NCBI RefSeq assembly: GCF_020829645.1
Contig: NZ_JAIVFS010000012.1
Location: forward strand, 1-64,000
Length of the DNA stretch: 64,000 nt
Direction of reading: 5' to 3'
DNA from: Nostoc mirabile CHAB5784
GTDB lineage: Bacteria > Cyanobacteriota > Cyanobacteriia > Cyanobacteriales > Nostocaceae
The position numbers and the translations under genes are program-made. Every line of letters starts with the position of its first letter. The first letter of the stretch is position 1. The notes below the pieces were generated by a model. The model saw only the letters and a list, made by a program, of their open reading frames with translations, was not told where the DNA came from and made no database searches. Shown one piece after another: positions 9,255-17,726 of the stretch.

Positions 9255-9389
9255 CTAATTTTGAATTTGCAATTGAAGAACCTTGCTTTTACCGGGATTC
9301 ATCAACCTATATGAATCAACTATTTCCTTAAATTTTAACTGCTCAGGATCAATAACTTTTCTGCCGCCGTCTTCAATAATATACAACTG
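9255..9389 (-). pseudogene. Coding remnant, possible tail of the decayed ABC importer
   Basis: Immediately downstream of the stop of the fused ATPase-permease ORF, another frame reads IIEDGGRKVIDPEQLKFKEI and on to a TAG at 9255-9257. It has codon-like character and could be the C-terminal end of a substrate-binding or other ABC component joined by a deletion. I do not recognise the family with certainty. Confidence 0.35.
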
Positions 9390-10074
9390 CGCCAATTAAT
9401 GCTAAACCACCGCTAATTTTTAAACCACCTAAGAAATAGGGCATGGCGCTAGGTAAACGGAGATACAGGAGAGTTTGCCAGCGAGAAGCTTTGTAAAGTT
9501 GAAATAAGTTGAGCAAGTTCCGGTCAACGCTGTTGAGTCCTAGTGTAGTGTTGGATACTATAGGGAAAAAGGCGACAATCCAGGCACAAACTACTAAAGC
9601 GGCGAAAGTGTTATTTTTTAACCAGAGAATGATTAAGGGTGCGATCGCAACTATCGAAGTTGTTTGTAAAATTACTGCATAGGGAAATAAACTGCGTTCA
9701 ATCCATTTACTTTGGGTGAACAAAATCGCCATTAGTAAACCAGAAATAGCCGCAGCAATATTAGACATTCTCGCCAACTTTAGCGGTAGACGAACATTCT
9801 CCCTGACGTTTGCCCAAGGCATAAGTGCGGCATCTTGGAAAACAAAAGCCAGCTTTCTTGTTTGCTGAGTTATACCCCAGTCAATACTACCAGAACTCGT
9901 GCGTCCCAATCCGGCAATCAGGCGCAGAACTGTACTTTTACCGCACCCGGAGGGGCCAACTAAACTAACAAATTGCGACTCTGGAATTACTAAATTTAGG
10001 TCTTGCAGGGCAACAGTGCCATTGGTGTAGACCTTGCTAATCTGATTTAGCGTGATAACCGGATGCTTACTCAT
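9373..10074 (-). pseudogene. Deletion-fused ABC ATPase N-terminus and permease fragment, 233 aa
   Basis: Residues 1-102 are the start of a nitrate/sulfonate/taurine-type ABC ATPase, with Walker A GPSGCGKST and the Q-loop region FVFQDAALMPWANVREN, and they end at LPLKLAR. From residue 103 the text becomes an inner-membrane permease (MSNIAAAISGLLMAILF ... FFPIVSNTTLGLNSV, which contains the EAA-like loop region). Walker B and the ABC signature are missing, as are the start and end of the permease. This is best explained by an in-frame deletion that removed the ATPase C-terminus and permease N-terminus. The frame remains open, so a chimeric protein could be made, but it cannot be a working transporter. 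Confidence 0.8.
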
Positions 10075-10387
10075 TCATTCTGTAGATTAAAATTTGACTG
10101 TATGAAACAATATGGAAAATATTTTTAATGGTTAATCTAATTATCAGTTTAAACTCAAAGCCGTTGAAAGTATTAATAACACTTCTTCGAGTCGATGTTA
10201 ACTAAATATTCCTTAAAAATACTGGTAATGCAAATTTCAATGGTATCTATTTGAGTTTAACTGAACAACTTAGTGTTAAAGTAGAGGGTTACATAAAATA
10301 GCAAACTTATGAGTAAACTGATAGCATTCGGTTGGTATGGAGGGAAATATAGTCATCTTGACTGGCTTCTACCACTCTTGTCAAAAA
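10075..10387. other. Gene-free stretch inside the ABC importer ruin
   Basis: 313 bases between the fused ATPase/permease remnant and the binding-protein remnant. AT-rich, with stops in all frames. I see no hairpin, repeat or promoter worth naming. Confidence 0.5.
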
Positions 10388-10911
10388 CTACTCACTACTG
10401 TGAGCCTTAGCAGAGACATAAATTGGTTTGCCTTTGAGGTCGGCAAGGGTTTTAATTGCTGTGTTAGGATGTGCAATAAGACACCAGGGGTCTTTTTGGA
10501 AAATTGCTGCGACTGTGATTTTGGGAATACCTTGTGCTATGGCGTTCACGGCATCAATGCCATAACCCATAAAGAAATTTACCGCACCCCCCATCAACAA
10601 TTGAGTACCACTGGGAACCTGCGGGCCACCCATTTTAATAGTTACATCTAAACCATAGTCTTTGTAAATACCAGTGGCGACACCGAACAGCCCGTCGTAG
10701 ACATCGCCTGGTAAAATCCGCCGTGTTCTGCTTGTGCTATCTAGTTTGTACCAAATGTAACTTTATCCAACCAAGAATTGCTAGTTGATGGTTGGTTGCT
10801 GTTAGTACAACCAGCAATGAAGCTACTACCAATTCAGATAGAACTGTATTGAATAAAATTACGGCGACTAAGGCGATGAACTGCTGTTGATGAGGGTAAT
10901 GACGGATTCAT
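10388..10911 (-). pseudogene. Broken ABC substrate-binding protein (NMT1/SsuA-like)
   Basis: The remnant begins at the ATG at 10909-10911 with MNPSLPSSTAVHRLSRRNFI, a twin-arginine-like leader, then GSSFIAGCTN, a lipoprotein-like cysteine. Several stops and frameshifts interrupt it between 10634 and 10880. An intact piece at 10388-10633 reads TQLLMGGAVNFFMGYG, AIFQKDPWCLIAHP and DLKGKPIYVSAKA, typical of the NMT1/THI5 and sulfonate-binding families, and then stops. Its C-terminal half is gone. A dispersed repeat (GTCGTAGACATCGC at 10692-10705) has inserted in the 5' part. With the ATPase/permease remnant it marks a lost importer. Confidence 0.75.
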
Positions 10912-10932
10912 AAAACAGTATGATGCTCTCTT

Positions 10933-11415
10933 TTATTTGCCCTTGTAGTTGAATCTAAATGTACATTCTAGAATCAACTTTTGATTCACTAGCGAATAGG
11001 GCTGAATTTCTAAAGCACCTTTAAAAGCTTTGATGGCTTTACTATATTCTCCTAGTGCTGCATAACACAAACCCATACCGTGAAGCGCTCCAAAATGTAT
11101 CGGATTTATCTGTACAACCATCTGACAATCTGCCAGAGATTTTTGATAATCTCCAATACTGTAATAAAGAAAAGCACGGCGATTCCAAGCTTCGGCAAAA
11201 TCTGGCTGGTCTTTGATTAGTGCTGTCAGCGCTGTTTCGGCTTCAGTAATTTCACCTGCATCGAGTAACTTTTGACTGCGATCAATTATTTCCAGCCCAT
11301 AAATTCCCTTTTGCTGAAACCAAATCCGCCAGATTTTTCTAGTTGCTTTTTCGCGGACTGTGGCATCTGGGTTTTTCAACTCTTCAAGTAAGGAATTGAT
11401 AGGTAAAGAATCCAT
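10933..11415 (-). CDS. Tetratricopeptide-repeat protein, 160 aa
   Basis: Two to three TPR helix pairs follow a helical N-terminal region: AETALTALIKDQPDFAEAW, SIGDYQKSLADCQMVVQINP and LGEYSKAIKAFKGALEIQP. These repeats mediate protein-protein contacts. There is no signal peptide or membrane segment, so it is cytoplasmic. The N-terminal 45 residues (ATVREKATRKIWRIWF) resemble a HEAT-like helix pair seen in related cyanobacterial TPR proteins. The gene lies 21 bases downstream of the dead binding-protein start on the same strand, but no functional link is implied. Confidence 0.8.
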   Translation of the reverse strand: MDSLPINSLLEELKNPDATVREKATRKIWRIWFQQKGIYGLEIIDRSQKLLDAGEITEAETALTALIKDQPDFAEAWNRRAFLYYSIGDYQKSLADCQMVVQINPIHFGALHGMGLCYAALGEYSKAIKAFKGALEIQPYSLVNQKLILECTFRFNYKGK

Positions 11416-11630
11416 GAATTTGAGATCAGTGAATATACGTTTGTATTAACTTTCTCACAAAATATATCTATTAAATGATTTTTAAAGCCATCTTTAAATT
11501 TGCGGTAATTTATTGCTAATTATGAATTTTCTGTGTTATTTCTTGTATTCAGTATACGACTAATACCACACTCGACATTTAGATTTATAAAAATAAAAAC
11601 TAACTAGAGGTAGTTGACAAATACCTAGAT

Positions 11631-12080
11631 TTGGCTGCGATCGCAGATCCCAATAAACCTGTAGCGGTGCGGGTTCATGATGAATGCAACGGTTCTGATG
11701 TGTTTGGCTCAGATATCTGCACCTGTCGCCCCTATCTGGTACATGGCATTGAAGTGTGCGTCCAAACGGCACAGGAAGACGGTGTCAGTATAATTGTCTA
11801 TTGCCGCAAAGAAGGTCGCGCTTTAGGAGAAGTGACGAAATTCTTAGTTTACAATGCCCGGAAGCGTCAAGAAGGAGGCGATCGCGCTGATGCCTACTTT
11901 ACCCGTACAGAATGTGTCGCCGGAGTGGAAGACATGCGCTTTCAAGAACTGATGCCAGATGTGTTGCATTGGTTGGGCATTACGCGGATTGACCGGATGG
12001 TGTCGATGAGTAATATGAATCCCCAGTTGGCAATAATTACAGCAAGTTGTGGGGCACTCACTTGGCTTGTGCTGGTGTAG
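11631..12080 (+). pseudogene. GTP cyclohydrolase II-like (RibA/URC1 type) central fragment
   Basis: The zinc-binding C-x10-C-x-C motif (DECNGSDVFGSDICTC) and VYCRKEGRALGEVTKFLVYN match the GTP cyclohydrolase II-like proteins of cyanobacteria that, in other organisms, belong to the URC pyrimidine-degradation pathway. Homology starts abruptly at the TTG at 11631, so about 200 N-terminal residues are missing. It ends around 12018 (MVSMSNM), after which the text changes character, pointing to a deletion joint. No functional enzyme can be made. Confidence 0.7.
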
Positions 12081-12615
12081 AAGTCCGGCTGGTTGGTCAC
12101 AAAGAACTGAGGAATTATCGAGCGTCGCACTTGGCACTCCCTGATAAAGATGATGATGCCGATGTTACTAGTTTGATTACCACACAGACCCGCGTCGATT
12201 TGGACAAATTCGCTCTAGCGCCATTGTCAAAATCCGCGAATTGGTGCTGAGGCTTGCTCACCTTAACCGCGTGCAGTCCCCGATCATCAACCGCATTCGA
12301 CAGGATTTAGCGTGGCAATTTCCAGAGGTGGCGCTAGTGCGATGGCGGCGGGGTGAATCAGGTGAAGTACCAATGCTTTGGGGTTGGCTTGCTGGAGTTC
12401 GCAAAAGTAGCCGCTATGATCGCCTTTACGAACAATCTGTGGGACTGGGCATTACTGACACAGTTCGCTAACATGCGCCAAGGATCTGCAACCTCTAACG
12501 CGAGGAACACGCCATCGAGGTAGAGTTACCAGAACTGCTTGCTGATTCTCGCTTTGACCATTACCGCACAGTTTTCAAAAAGTTTGGATTTGGCGATCGC
12601 CTAAGTGCGTACTAG
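12021..12615 (+). pseudogene. Frameshifted coding remnants, family not recognised
   Basis: Three overlapping frames carry protein-like text in the same direction: 12047-12250 (GVEVRLVGHKELRNYRASHL), about 12208-12471 (NRVQSPIINRIRQDLA, RYDRLYEQSVGLGI) and about 12510-12615 (IEVELPELLADSRFDHYRTV). Each is cut off by a frameshift or stop. They may belong to one or two genes once downstream of the GTP cyclohydrolase-like gene. I could not identify the family. Confidence 0.45.
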
Positions 12616-12657
12616 AGTGAAGTTCAAGGCAGGAAGAGGTTTTTCAAACTCGCTATT

Positions 12658-13194
12658 TCAGCAAGTAGGCACAGCTACTTTCGCGTGTTTATTAACGTAG
12701 TCCACAAATAATTGCTTCAGCCTGGGACTAACGCCAGCATGTTCAAAGAATCCAAAACCCAGATTCTTAGCTCTTGCTAAGGTTTCCTCTGGCGTTAATC
12801 CTTCCTGGATAGCGATACTTAGGAGCGCAATTCCAGTCGATCGCATCCCGGCTGCACAATGCACAACTGCTGGCTTAGGTATTTGTTCGAGTGTCCTGAG
12901 AATTTTGGTAATAGCCTCTTCATTCAAATTTTTTAAATCCACCTTGAGTGGAACATTCGTATAATGCAGCCCCAATGCTTCCGCTACTTTTTGCTCATCC
13001 TGGGAAAATCCTAACTCATCAGGCGATCGCAGATTTAGAACGGACTTAAAACCTTCTTGAATAGCTTGCTCAAGCTGTTTTGGTATAACTTGTCCTGTTG
13101 TTGTCAAGTTTTCGTTAATCTGTATGGCGTTGATCACATTCACTCCTTTTGAATTTCTAATGGTTTCCAGCTTTGTAAATAGTTGAATCGGCAA
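12658..13194 (-). CDS. DUF442/BLH-type dual-specificity phosphatase-like protein, 178 aa
   Basis: The region VINAIQINENLTTTGQVIPK matches the N-terminal strand of beta-lactamase-hydrolase-like phosphatases. The active-site loop is VHCAAGMRSTG: a Cys and Arg separated by four residues, as in this family, rather than the five of classical tyrosine phosphatases. The domain ends about residue 150. The substrate is unknown; relatives act in sulfide signalling (BigR/Blh) or protein dephosphorylation. It is cytoplasmic and monocistronic. An internal ATG is unlikely because the domain begins near residue 18. Confidence 0.75.
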   Translation of the reverse strand: MPIQLFTKLETIRNSKGVNVINAIQINENLTTTGQVIPKQLEQAIQEGFKSVLNLRSPDELGFSQDEQKVAEALGLHYTNVPLKVDLKNLNEEAITKILRTLEQIPKPAVVHCAAGMRSTGIALLSIAIQEGLTPEETLARAKNLGFGFFEHAGVSPRLKQLFVDYVNKHAKVAVPTC

Positions 13195-13386
13195 CCTTTA
13201 AGAAGATGTTCAAATAAACACCGCAAAATTAGCCAAATATCACAAGATATTGCTTGATTAATTCAAAATACAGATTTTGAAGCTGGTTATTTTATTGCTT
13301 TATCTATAATATACGGTTTGTCGATGGGATTAGTGATGATTAATAATTATTATAGTTTTGGTGTATAAAATTACCGTAGCTTATAT

Positions 13387-13584
13387 TTTAAAGTTGTCAT
13401 TGATCGCATTACAGGCGGCGGTGTGATCAGTGGCTATAGCCAAACTTCCCGTGCGGCTGTAGTTGCTCATCTTACTGCTGCGAGTCACAATGTTTAAGAA
13501 ATCAGACAGCAGATTGTCCAACGAGTTGTGACTCAATTGCAAACTGCTAAGATCAGTAAAGCAGTTAATAATTTGGCTAGTTGA
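13387..13584 (+). pseudogene. Short coding remnant with in-frame stop
   Basis: One frame reads FKVVIDRITGGGVISGYSQT, runs into a TAA near 13495, and continues as EIRQQIVQRVVTQLQTAKIS to a TGA at 13582-13584. It looks like the end of a gene that lost its 5' part and gained a stop. Family not recognised. Right after it comes a dispersed repeat (13592-13686). Confidence 0.4.
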
Positions 13585-13591
13585 TGTGTTG

Positions 13592-13686
13592 CGATGTCTA
13601 CGATGGTCACGTAGCTCTGCCGTACCACTTTGTGGATCTTGCTACGCGCAGCGTCTCCAAGAGTTGTGCGGGCTACGCCTACGTAA
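13592..13686. repeat. Short dispersed repeat, second copy
   Basis: It shares CGCGCAGCGTCTC and GTGCGGGCTACGCCTACG, plus the preceding GATGTCTACGATGGTCA-like block, with 3917-3995. It lies about 60 bases upstream of the acetyltransferase start and may carry promoter-proximal sequence. Confidence 0.6.
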
Positions 13687-13746
13687 CTAAAATTTCTCAC
13701 ACATACCATCAAACAGGCATGTAATCTGAATACCAGCCCTGAACCT

Positions 13747-14244
13747 ATGAGCGCTAACGAAATATCTCTTCGGCCTGCCCAACAAACAGATGCGTGGGTG
13801 CTGAGTGCAATTCATATTGCTGCCATCAAAGCTCTGCCTGCAACTTTCTACACCCGAAAAGAACTTTTAGCTTGGCGTAATAACCGCGATAAACCTGATG
13901 GTTCTAATATCTTGAAGAGTATGAAAGTGGAAACTTTCTGGGTTGCGATCGAGGGAGATGTTGTTATAGGTTTTGCTAGTTTTATTGCTGATGAACTCAT
14001 CGGGCTGTATGTCCATCCTAAATATCAAGGTAAAGGGATCGGGCGTGCTTTAGTCCAACATTTTTGCGATGAAGCAAGTAATCAAGGTATAAATAAGGTA
14101 ATTACAACTGCTAGCCTCTATGCCGAAGGCTTTTATTTACGATTGGGATTTACTGCCATCCAAAGAGCACCTCATTATTTAAGAAATGGAGTAGTTGTCC
14201 CAGTTACTAAAATGAGTAAAATATTAGCTATTGCACCGAAATAA
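13747..14244 (+). CDS. GNAT-family N-acetyltransferase, 165 aa
   Basis: Transfers an acetyl group from acetyl-CoA to an unidentified amine. N-terminal ISLRPAQQTDAWVLSAIHIA is the first strand and helix of the fold; the acetyl-CoA loop is GLYVHPKYQGKGIGRALVQH (residues about 88-107), an intact Q-x-x-G-x-G/A motif; the C-terminal ASLYAEGFYLRLGF is the usual substrate-side end. Length is normal. Monocistronic. Confidence 0.88.
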   Translation: MSANEISLRPAQQTDAWVLSAIHIAAIKALPATFYTRKELLAWRNNRDKPDGSNILKSMKVETFWVAIEGDVVIGFASFIADELIGLYVHPKYQGKGIGRALVQHFCDEASNQGINKVITTASLYAEGFYLRLGFTAIQRAPHYLRNGVVVPVTKMSKILAIAPK

Positions 14245-14365
14245 ATTTGAGATGATATAAGATTTTCAATAACTTTAAAAATGCTGGTATCAAGATTATT
14301 TTTCTTCAAATTGCAACAGCTTTTTGCACATAATATATCATGTAACTAAGTACTTGCCAGCATAA

Positions 14366-14500
14366 ATGAATAAAACCATCCGTTCATCAACTCTCACCCG
14401 TACACGTTTGATAGAAGCCGCCTCGCAAGTATTTGCTACTTTAGGTATGCGGGATCAGTGCCACTCCCCTCTCAGTTATCAATACGGCTGTAAGCCATGA
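14366..14500 (+). pseudogene. Truncated TetR-family regulator, N-terminal stub, 44 aa
   Basis: The frame starts with MNKTIRSSTLTRTRLIEAAS and continues QVFATLGMRD, the first helix of a TetR HTH domain. After residue 29 similarity ends and the frame stops at 14498-14500, so the recognition helix and ligand domain are missing. It is a remnant, and no adjacent gene looks like its lost target. Confidence 0.65.
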
Positions 14501-14885
14501 TTTTTGAAGGTAGGTTATTTCTGCGTGACCAAATAATTACTAATTCGTAATGACGCTCGTTCCGACGCTCGATGACGACGCTCGTTCCTCGCTAACGCTG
14601 CGCTATCGCTTTGCGCGTCGCTAACGTAATTCGTAATTAAAGGTACAGAGCAACTAACTAACATTTTATGGAGACAAATAAATTTATTCCTTATTTCAGA
14701 GCAAGCGACTTCAGTCGTGGGGTAATAATTACGAATTACGAATTATAAATTACGAATTATTTTGACTCCCTACCAAAACTACTCAAGAGGCAACAGCTTT
14801 GGCGATCGCTACTGAATACAATTTATGTTCAATCGATATTAATAGTAATTAAAATTCACCAACCTATTTACAAAAATGAATATAT
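14501..14885. repeat. Gene-free stretch with dispersed and heptameric repeats
   Basis: The stretch 14549-14640 is a GC-rich dispersed repeat (GACGCTCGTTCCGACGCTCG, TATCGCTTTGCGCGTCGC). Bases 14728-14760 are AT-rich near-heptameric repeats around ATTACGAATTA. A HIP1 site lies near 14803. No gene is supported. Confidence 0.55.
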
Positions 14886-15275
14886 ATGAAAATATTGAAA
14901 GGTAAAGTTGTCAGTGGTTTAGGAAACTTTTCTTACTGGATTGAGAAACTCCAGGAATATTACTTGAGAAAAACGGGAATGAAATTCTTTCCTGGAACTT
15001 TAAATATTCAGCTAGAACAACCTTACGATCTCCCAAAAAATGTAATTCGTCTGGAAAAGGAAGAATATGGAGGGACTGTTTCTGTTAGCATTGTTCCCTG
15101 TCAGATATTTGGCAGAGATGCTTTTATCTTAAGAACTGACAAAAATAACACTGAGAGTGGAGATCATCCAAAAACAATTATTGAGATAGCTTGCGACGTT
15201 AAACTTCGGGAGCTATATAACCTTAAAGATAATGATTTGATTGAAGTTGAGATTCACGATGTCAGATTTATCTGA
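14886..15275 (+). CDS. DUF120 / archaeal-type CTP-dependent riboflavin kinase homologue, 129 aa
   Basis: Archaeal RibK phosphorylates riboflavin to FMN using CTP. Visible family features are the N-terminal KGKVVSGLGNFSYWIEK, FFPGTLNIQLEQPYDLP (the PGTLN turn), a GGTVSVSIVPCQIFG strand pair and the C-terminal TIIEIACDVKLRELYNLKDN followed by IEVEI. Length matches the roughly 125-135-residue domain. This family is mostly archaeal and rare in bacteria, which use the unrelated RibF. The 3' end overlaps the methyltransferase gene by 17 bases, so the two form an operon. The call rests on motif resemblance, and the activity is inferred. Confidence 0.7.
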   Translation: MKILKGKVVSGLGNFSYWIEKLQEYYLRKTGMKFFPGTLNIQLEQPYDLPKNVIRLEKEEYGGTVSVSIVPCQIFGRDAFILRTDKNNTESGDHPKTIIEIACDVKLRELYNLKDNDLIEVEIHDVRFI

Positions 15276-16098
15276 ATTAAACAATCTGCTTGCAGATGAA
15301 GCGTTAATCCATTACGCGAGTGGTCGGGAGCAAGAGCGGTTATCAAAAGGTGCAGGTTTACTGGAATTGACCCGAAGCCAAGAACTTATTAGCCGCTACC
15401 TACCACCTCCACCCGCAGTGATTTTCGATGTTGGCGGTGGCGCTGGCGTCTATTCTTTTTGGCTTGCTCAACAGGGCTATGAAGTCCATCTCATTGATGC
15501 GGTTCCTTTGCACATAGAGCAAGCCCGACATTTATCTCAAGCTCAACCAGAATATCCTTTAGCTAGTTTGGCTGTTGGAGACGCTCGGCAACTGAATCGG
15601 GCGGATAATAGCGTTGATGCTGTTCTGTTACTTGGGCCTTTGTATCATCTGACCGAGGGCACAGATCGGATTATTGCTTTGCGTGAAGCTCATCGCATCT
15701 TAAAAACTGGAGGTTTTGCTTTCGCGGTGGGAGTTTCTCGCTTTGCTTCAACCTTAGATGGATTATTTCGGGGACATTTAGATGATCCAGAGTTTGTAGA
15801 GATTGTTAAACAGGATTTGATTGATGGTCAACACCGCAACCCAAACAACCATCCTAAATACTTTACAAAAACCTTTTTTCATCATCCAGAAGAACTCAGA
15901 GCAGAGGTTGAAGAAGCGGGTTTAAATTATGAAAAAACTTTAGCGATTGAAGGGCCAGGCTGGTTACTACAAAACTTTCAGGAACACTGGAATGAGCTAG
16001 GTCGGCGCGAGAGCCTTTTAGAAGCGATTCGATGGTTAGAAACCGAACCCTCTATATTGGGGATGAGCGCTCACATCATGGCTGTTGCGCGTAAATAG
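15259..16098 (+). CDS. Class I SAM-dependent methyltransferase, 279 aa
   Basis: The Rossmann SAM-binding loop is VIFDVGGGAGVYSFWLAQQG, followed by the acidic strand end HLIDAVP and the post-II motif LLLGPLYHLTE. The substrate is unknown; small-molecule methyltransferases of this type are common. I start at the ATG at 15259 (MSDLSELNN); an upstream TTG adds six residues inside the DUF120 gene. Translational coupling to the overlapping DUF120 gene is likely. Its 3' end overlaps the convergent chaC-like gene by 23 bases. Confidence 0.85.
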   Translation: MSDLSELNNLLADEALIHYASGREQERLSKGAGLLELTRSQELISRYLPPPPAVIFDVGGGAGVYSFWLAQQGYEVHLIDAVPLHIEQARHLSQAQPEYPLASLAVGDARQLNRADNSVDAVLLLGPLYHLTEGTDRIIALREAHRILKTGGFAFAVGVSRFASTLDGLFRGHLDDPEFVEIVKQDLIDGQHRNPNNHPKYFTKTFFHHPEELRAEVEEAGLNYEKTLAIEGPGWLLQNFQEHWNELGRRESLLEAIRWLETEPSILGMSAHIMAVARK

Positions 16099-16801
16099 GC
16101 GATAAAGTAAAGCGATCGCCACTAACTAAAAGCGCTTGTTGTTTTGCCAACACTTGTTTGCGTAACAAGAGTAATTGTCTATCTTTAATGCCTTCTGCCA
16201 TCAATCCTTCAACAGTTTTCATCAGATAATCAGCGCAAGACCCCAATTTTCCAGATGCGGTGGCAATACTATTTACAGTGGTTGTTAATGGTATCTGATG
16301 AACGTACCTGGGATGTTGGCGATTGGCAACAAAGCCGATCGCTTGGAATTCCTGTGTACCATCAAACACCTTTACCCAACGAGCAACATAGACACCACCT
16401 AACATCTCCCGTCGCCAAATCAGCAGTAATTCGGATGGTACATCAGCAGCAGCAACCCGATAAACAACACCACGACAACTACCCCCCCGATCAAGTCCTA
16501 AGAGTAATCCGGGATTTTCTGGAGTACCACGAGCGAGGATCATCCATGTACAGAAACGCCGATGCCAACCATAAATGATCCCAGCACGGCGCTCGACGTA
16601 TGTGATTAGGGGATTCCAAATCAGCGAACCGTAGGCAAATATCCAGATATCAGAATTTGGCGGTTGCTGTTGTAGTGTTTCATCTAGCGATCGCTGTAAC
16701 TCATCTTCGCTCAGAGTTGTTAGCTTTATTCCAGAGTGTGATGCTTCTAAGAGTCTCGTCTGTTCATTTCCAGCTTCGAGGTCGCTACGACTCAGTGACA
16801 T
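16076..16801 (-). CDS. ChaC-like gamma-glutamylcyclotransferase, 241 aa
   Basis: Predicted to cleave glutathione to 5-oxoproline and Cys-Gly in the cytosol. The substrate-loop signature IFAYGSLIWNP is present at about residue 53, followed by the ChaC-type RRAGIIYGWHRRFCTWM and RGTPENPGLLLGLDRGGSCR. Length is typical for ChaC proteins. It is 19 bases downstream of the SDR gene on the same strand, so the two may be co-transcribed. Confidence 0.88.
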   Translation of the reverse strand: MSLSRSDLEAGNEQTRLLEASHSGIKLTTLSEDELQRSLDETLQQQPPNSDIWIFAYGSLIWNPLITYVERRAGIIYGWHRRFCTWMILARGTPENPGLLLGLDRGGSCRGVVYRVAAADVPSELLLIWRREMLGGVYVARWVKVFDGTQEFQAIGFVANRQHPRYVHQIPLTTTVNSIATASGKLGSCADYLMKTVEGLMAEGIKDRQLLLLRKQVLAKQQALLVSGDRFTLSPIYAQQP

Positions 16802-16820
16802 AATTTAGATTATTTCCTGT

Positions 16821-17570
16821 TTAGTGTTCTTGTCCTGTTGGTCGGATGAGGATTTCGTTGACATTAACACGCGGTGGTTGGGTAACGGCGTAAACGATCG
16901 CAGCAGCAACGTCTTCGCTTTGCAGAGGTGTAATTGCCTTGCGTCGTTCTTCGATCCGTTGTTTGGCAACGGGATCAGTAATTTGGCTGTCAATTTCCGT
17001 ATCCACCAAACCTGGTTCGATGATAGTGACGCGGATGTTGTCCTTGTGGACTTCTTGGCGCAATGCTTCCGAGAGGGCATTGACACCCCATTTGGTAGCA
17101 TTATAAACACCGACGCCAGCCCGCGCTGTCCGGCCAGCCACTGAGGAAATATTGACTATATGCCCCGATTTTTGCGCCTTCAAAAGAGGCAAAACAGCAT
17201 GAGTAGCATATAGCAGTCCTAGTACGTTGAGGTCAAACGATCGCCGCCAGTCAGAACTATTCCCTGCTTCAATGGTTCCTAGTAAGGCAATCCCTGCATT
17301 ATTCACAAGGATATCAACCCTTCCCAATTCTGCATTTGCCTTTGCCACCAAGTTATTTACCTGGGTTTCATCAGTCACATCAGTGACAATGGGCAATGCT
17401 TTGCCACCACTAGCTTCGATACGTTGTGTCAATGCCTGAATGCGATCGCCACGCCTAGCAGCAAGCACTACTGTTGCTCCAACTGAAGCCAAAGCGATCG
17501 CAGTTGCTTCTCCAATTCCTGCTGAAGCACCAGTGACAATTGCTACTTTTCCTTCTAATTTACCTGTCAT
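16821..17570 (-). CDS. Short-chain dehydrogenase/reductase, 249 aa
   Basis: Classical SDR: cofactor loop TGASAGIG (13-20), NNAG (90-93), catalytic Ser143, Tyr156 and Lys160 (YNATK). The basic AARRGDR after strand 2 indicates NADP(H) preference. The closest general group is the YdfG/serine-dehydrogenase-like SDRs, but the substrate is not determinable. Upstream, 17571-17726 carries GC-rich dispersed repeats. Confidence 0.9.
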   Translation of the reverse strand: MTGKLEGKVAIVTGASAGIGEATAIALASVGATVVLAARRGDRIQALTQRIEASGGKALPIVTDVTDETQVNNLVAKANAELGRVDILVNNAGIALLGTIEAGNSSDWRRSFDLNVLGLLYATHAVLPLLKAQKSGHIVNISSVAGRTARAGVGVYNATKWGVNALSEALRQEVHKDNIRVTIIEPGLVDTEIDSQITDPVAKQRIEERRKAITPLQSEDVAAAIVYAVTQPPRVNVNEILIRPTGQEH

Positions 17571-17726
17571 TTATCTAACTCCTTGAATAATTGATAATTG
17601 GGTATTGAGCATCCCTTCGGCTTCTCTACGAGACGCACTCGCGTTCGCTCAGGGTAAGTGGGCATGGGGCACTTGTACTGAGCGACTCGTGCCGAGCGGA
17701 GCCGAGGTAAGCCGAAGTATTGGGCA

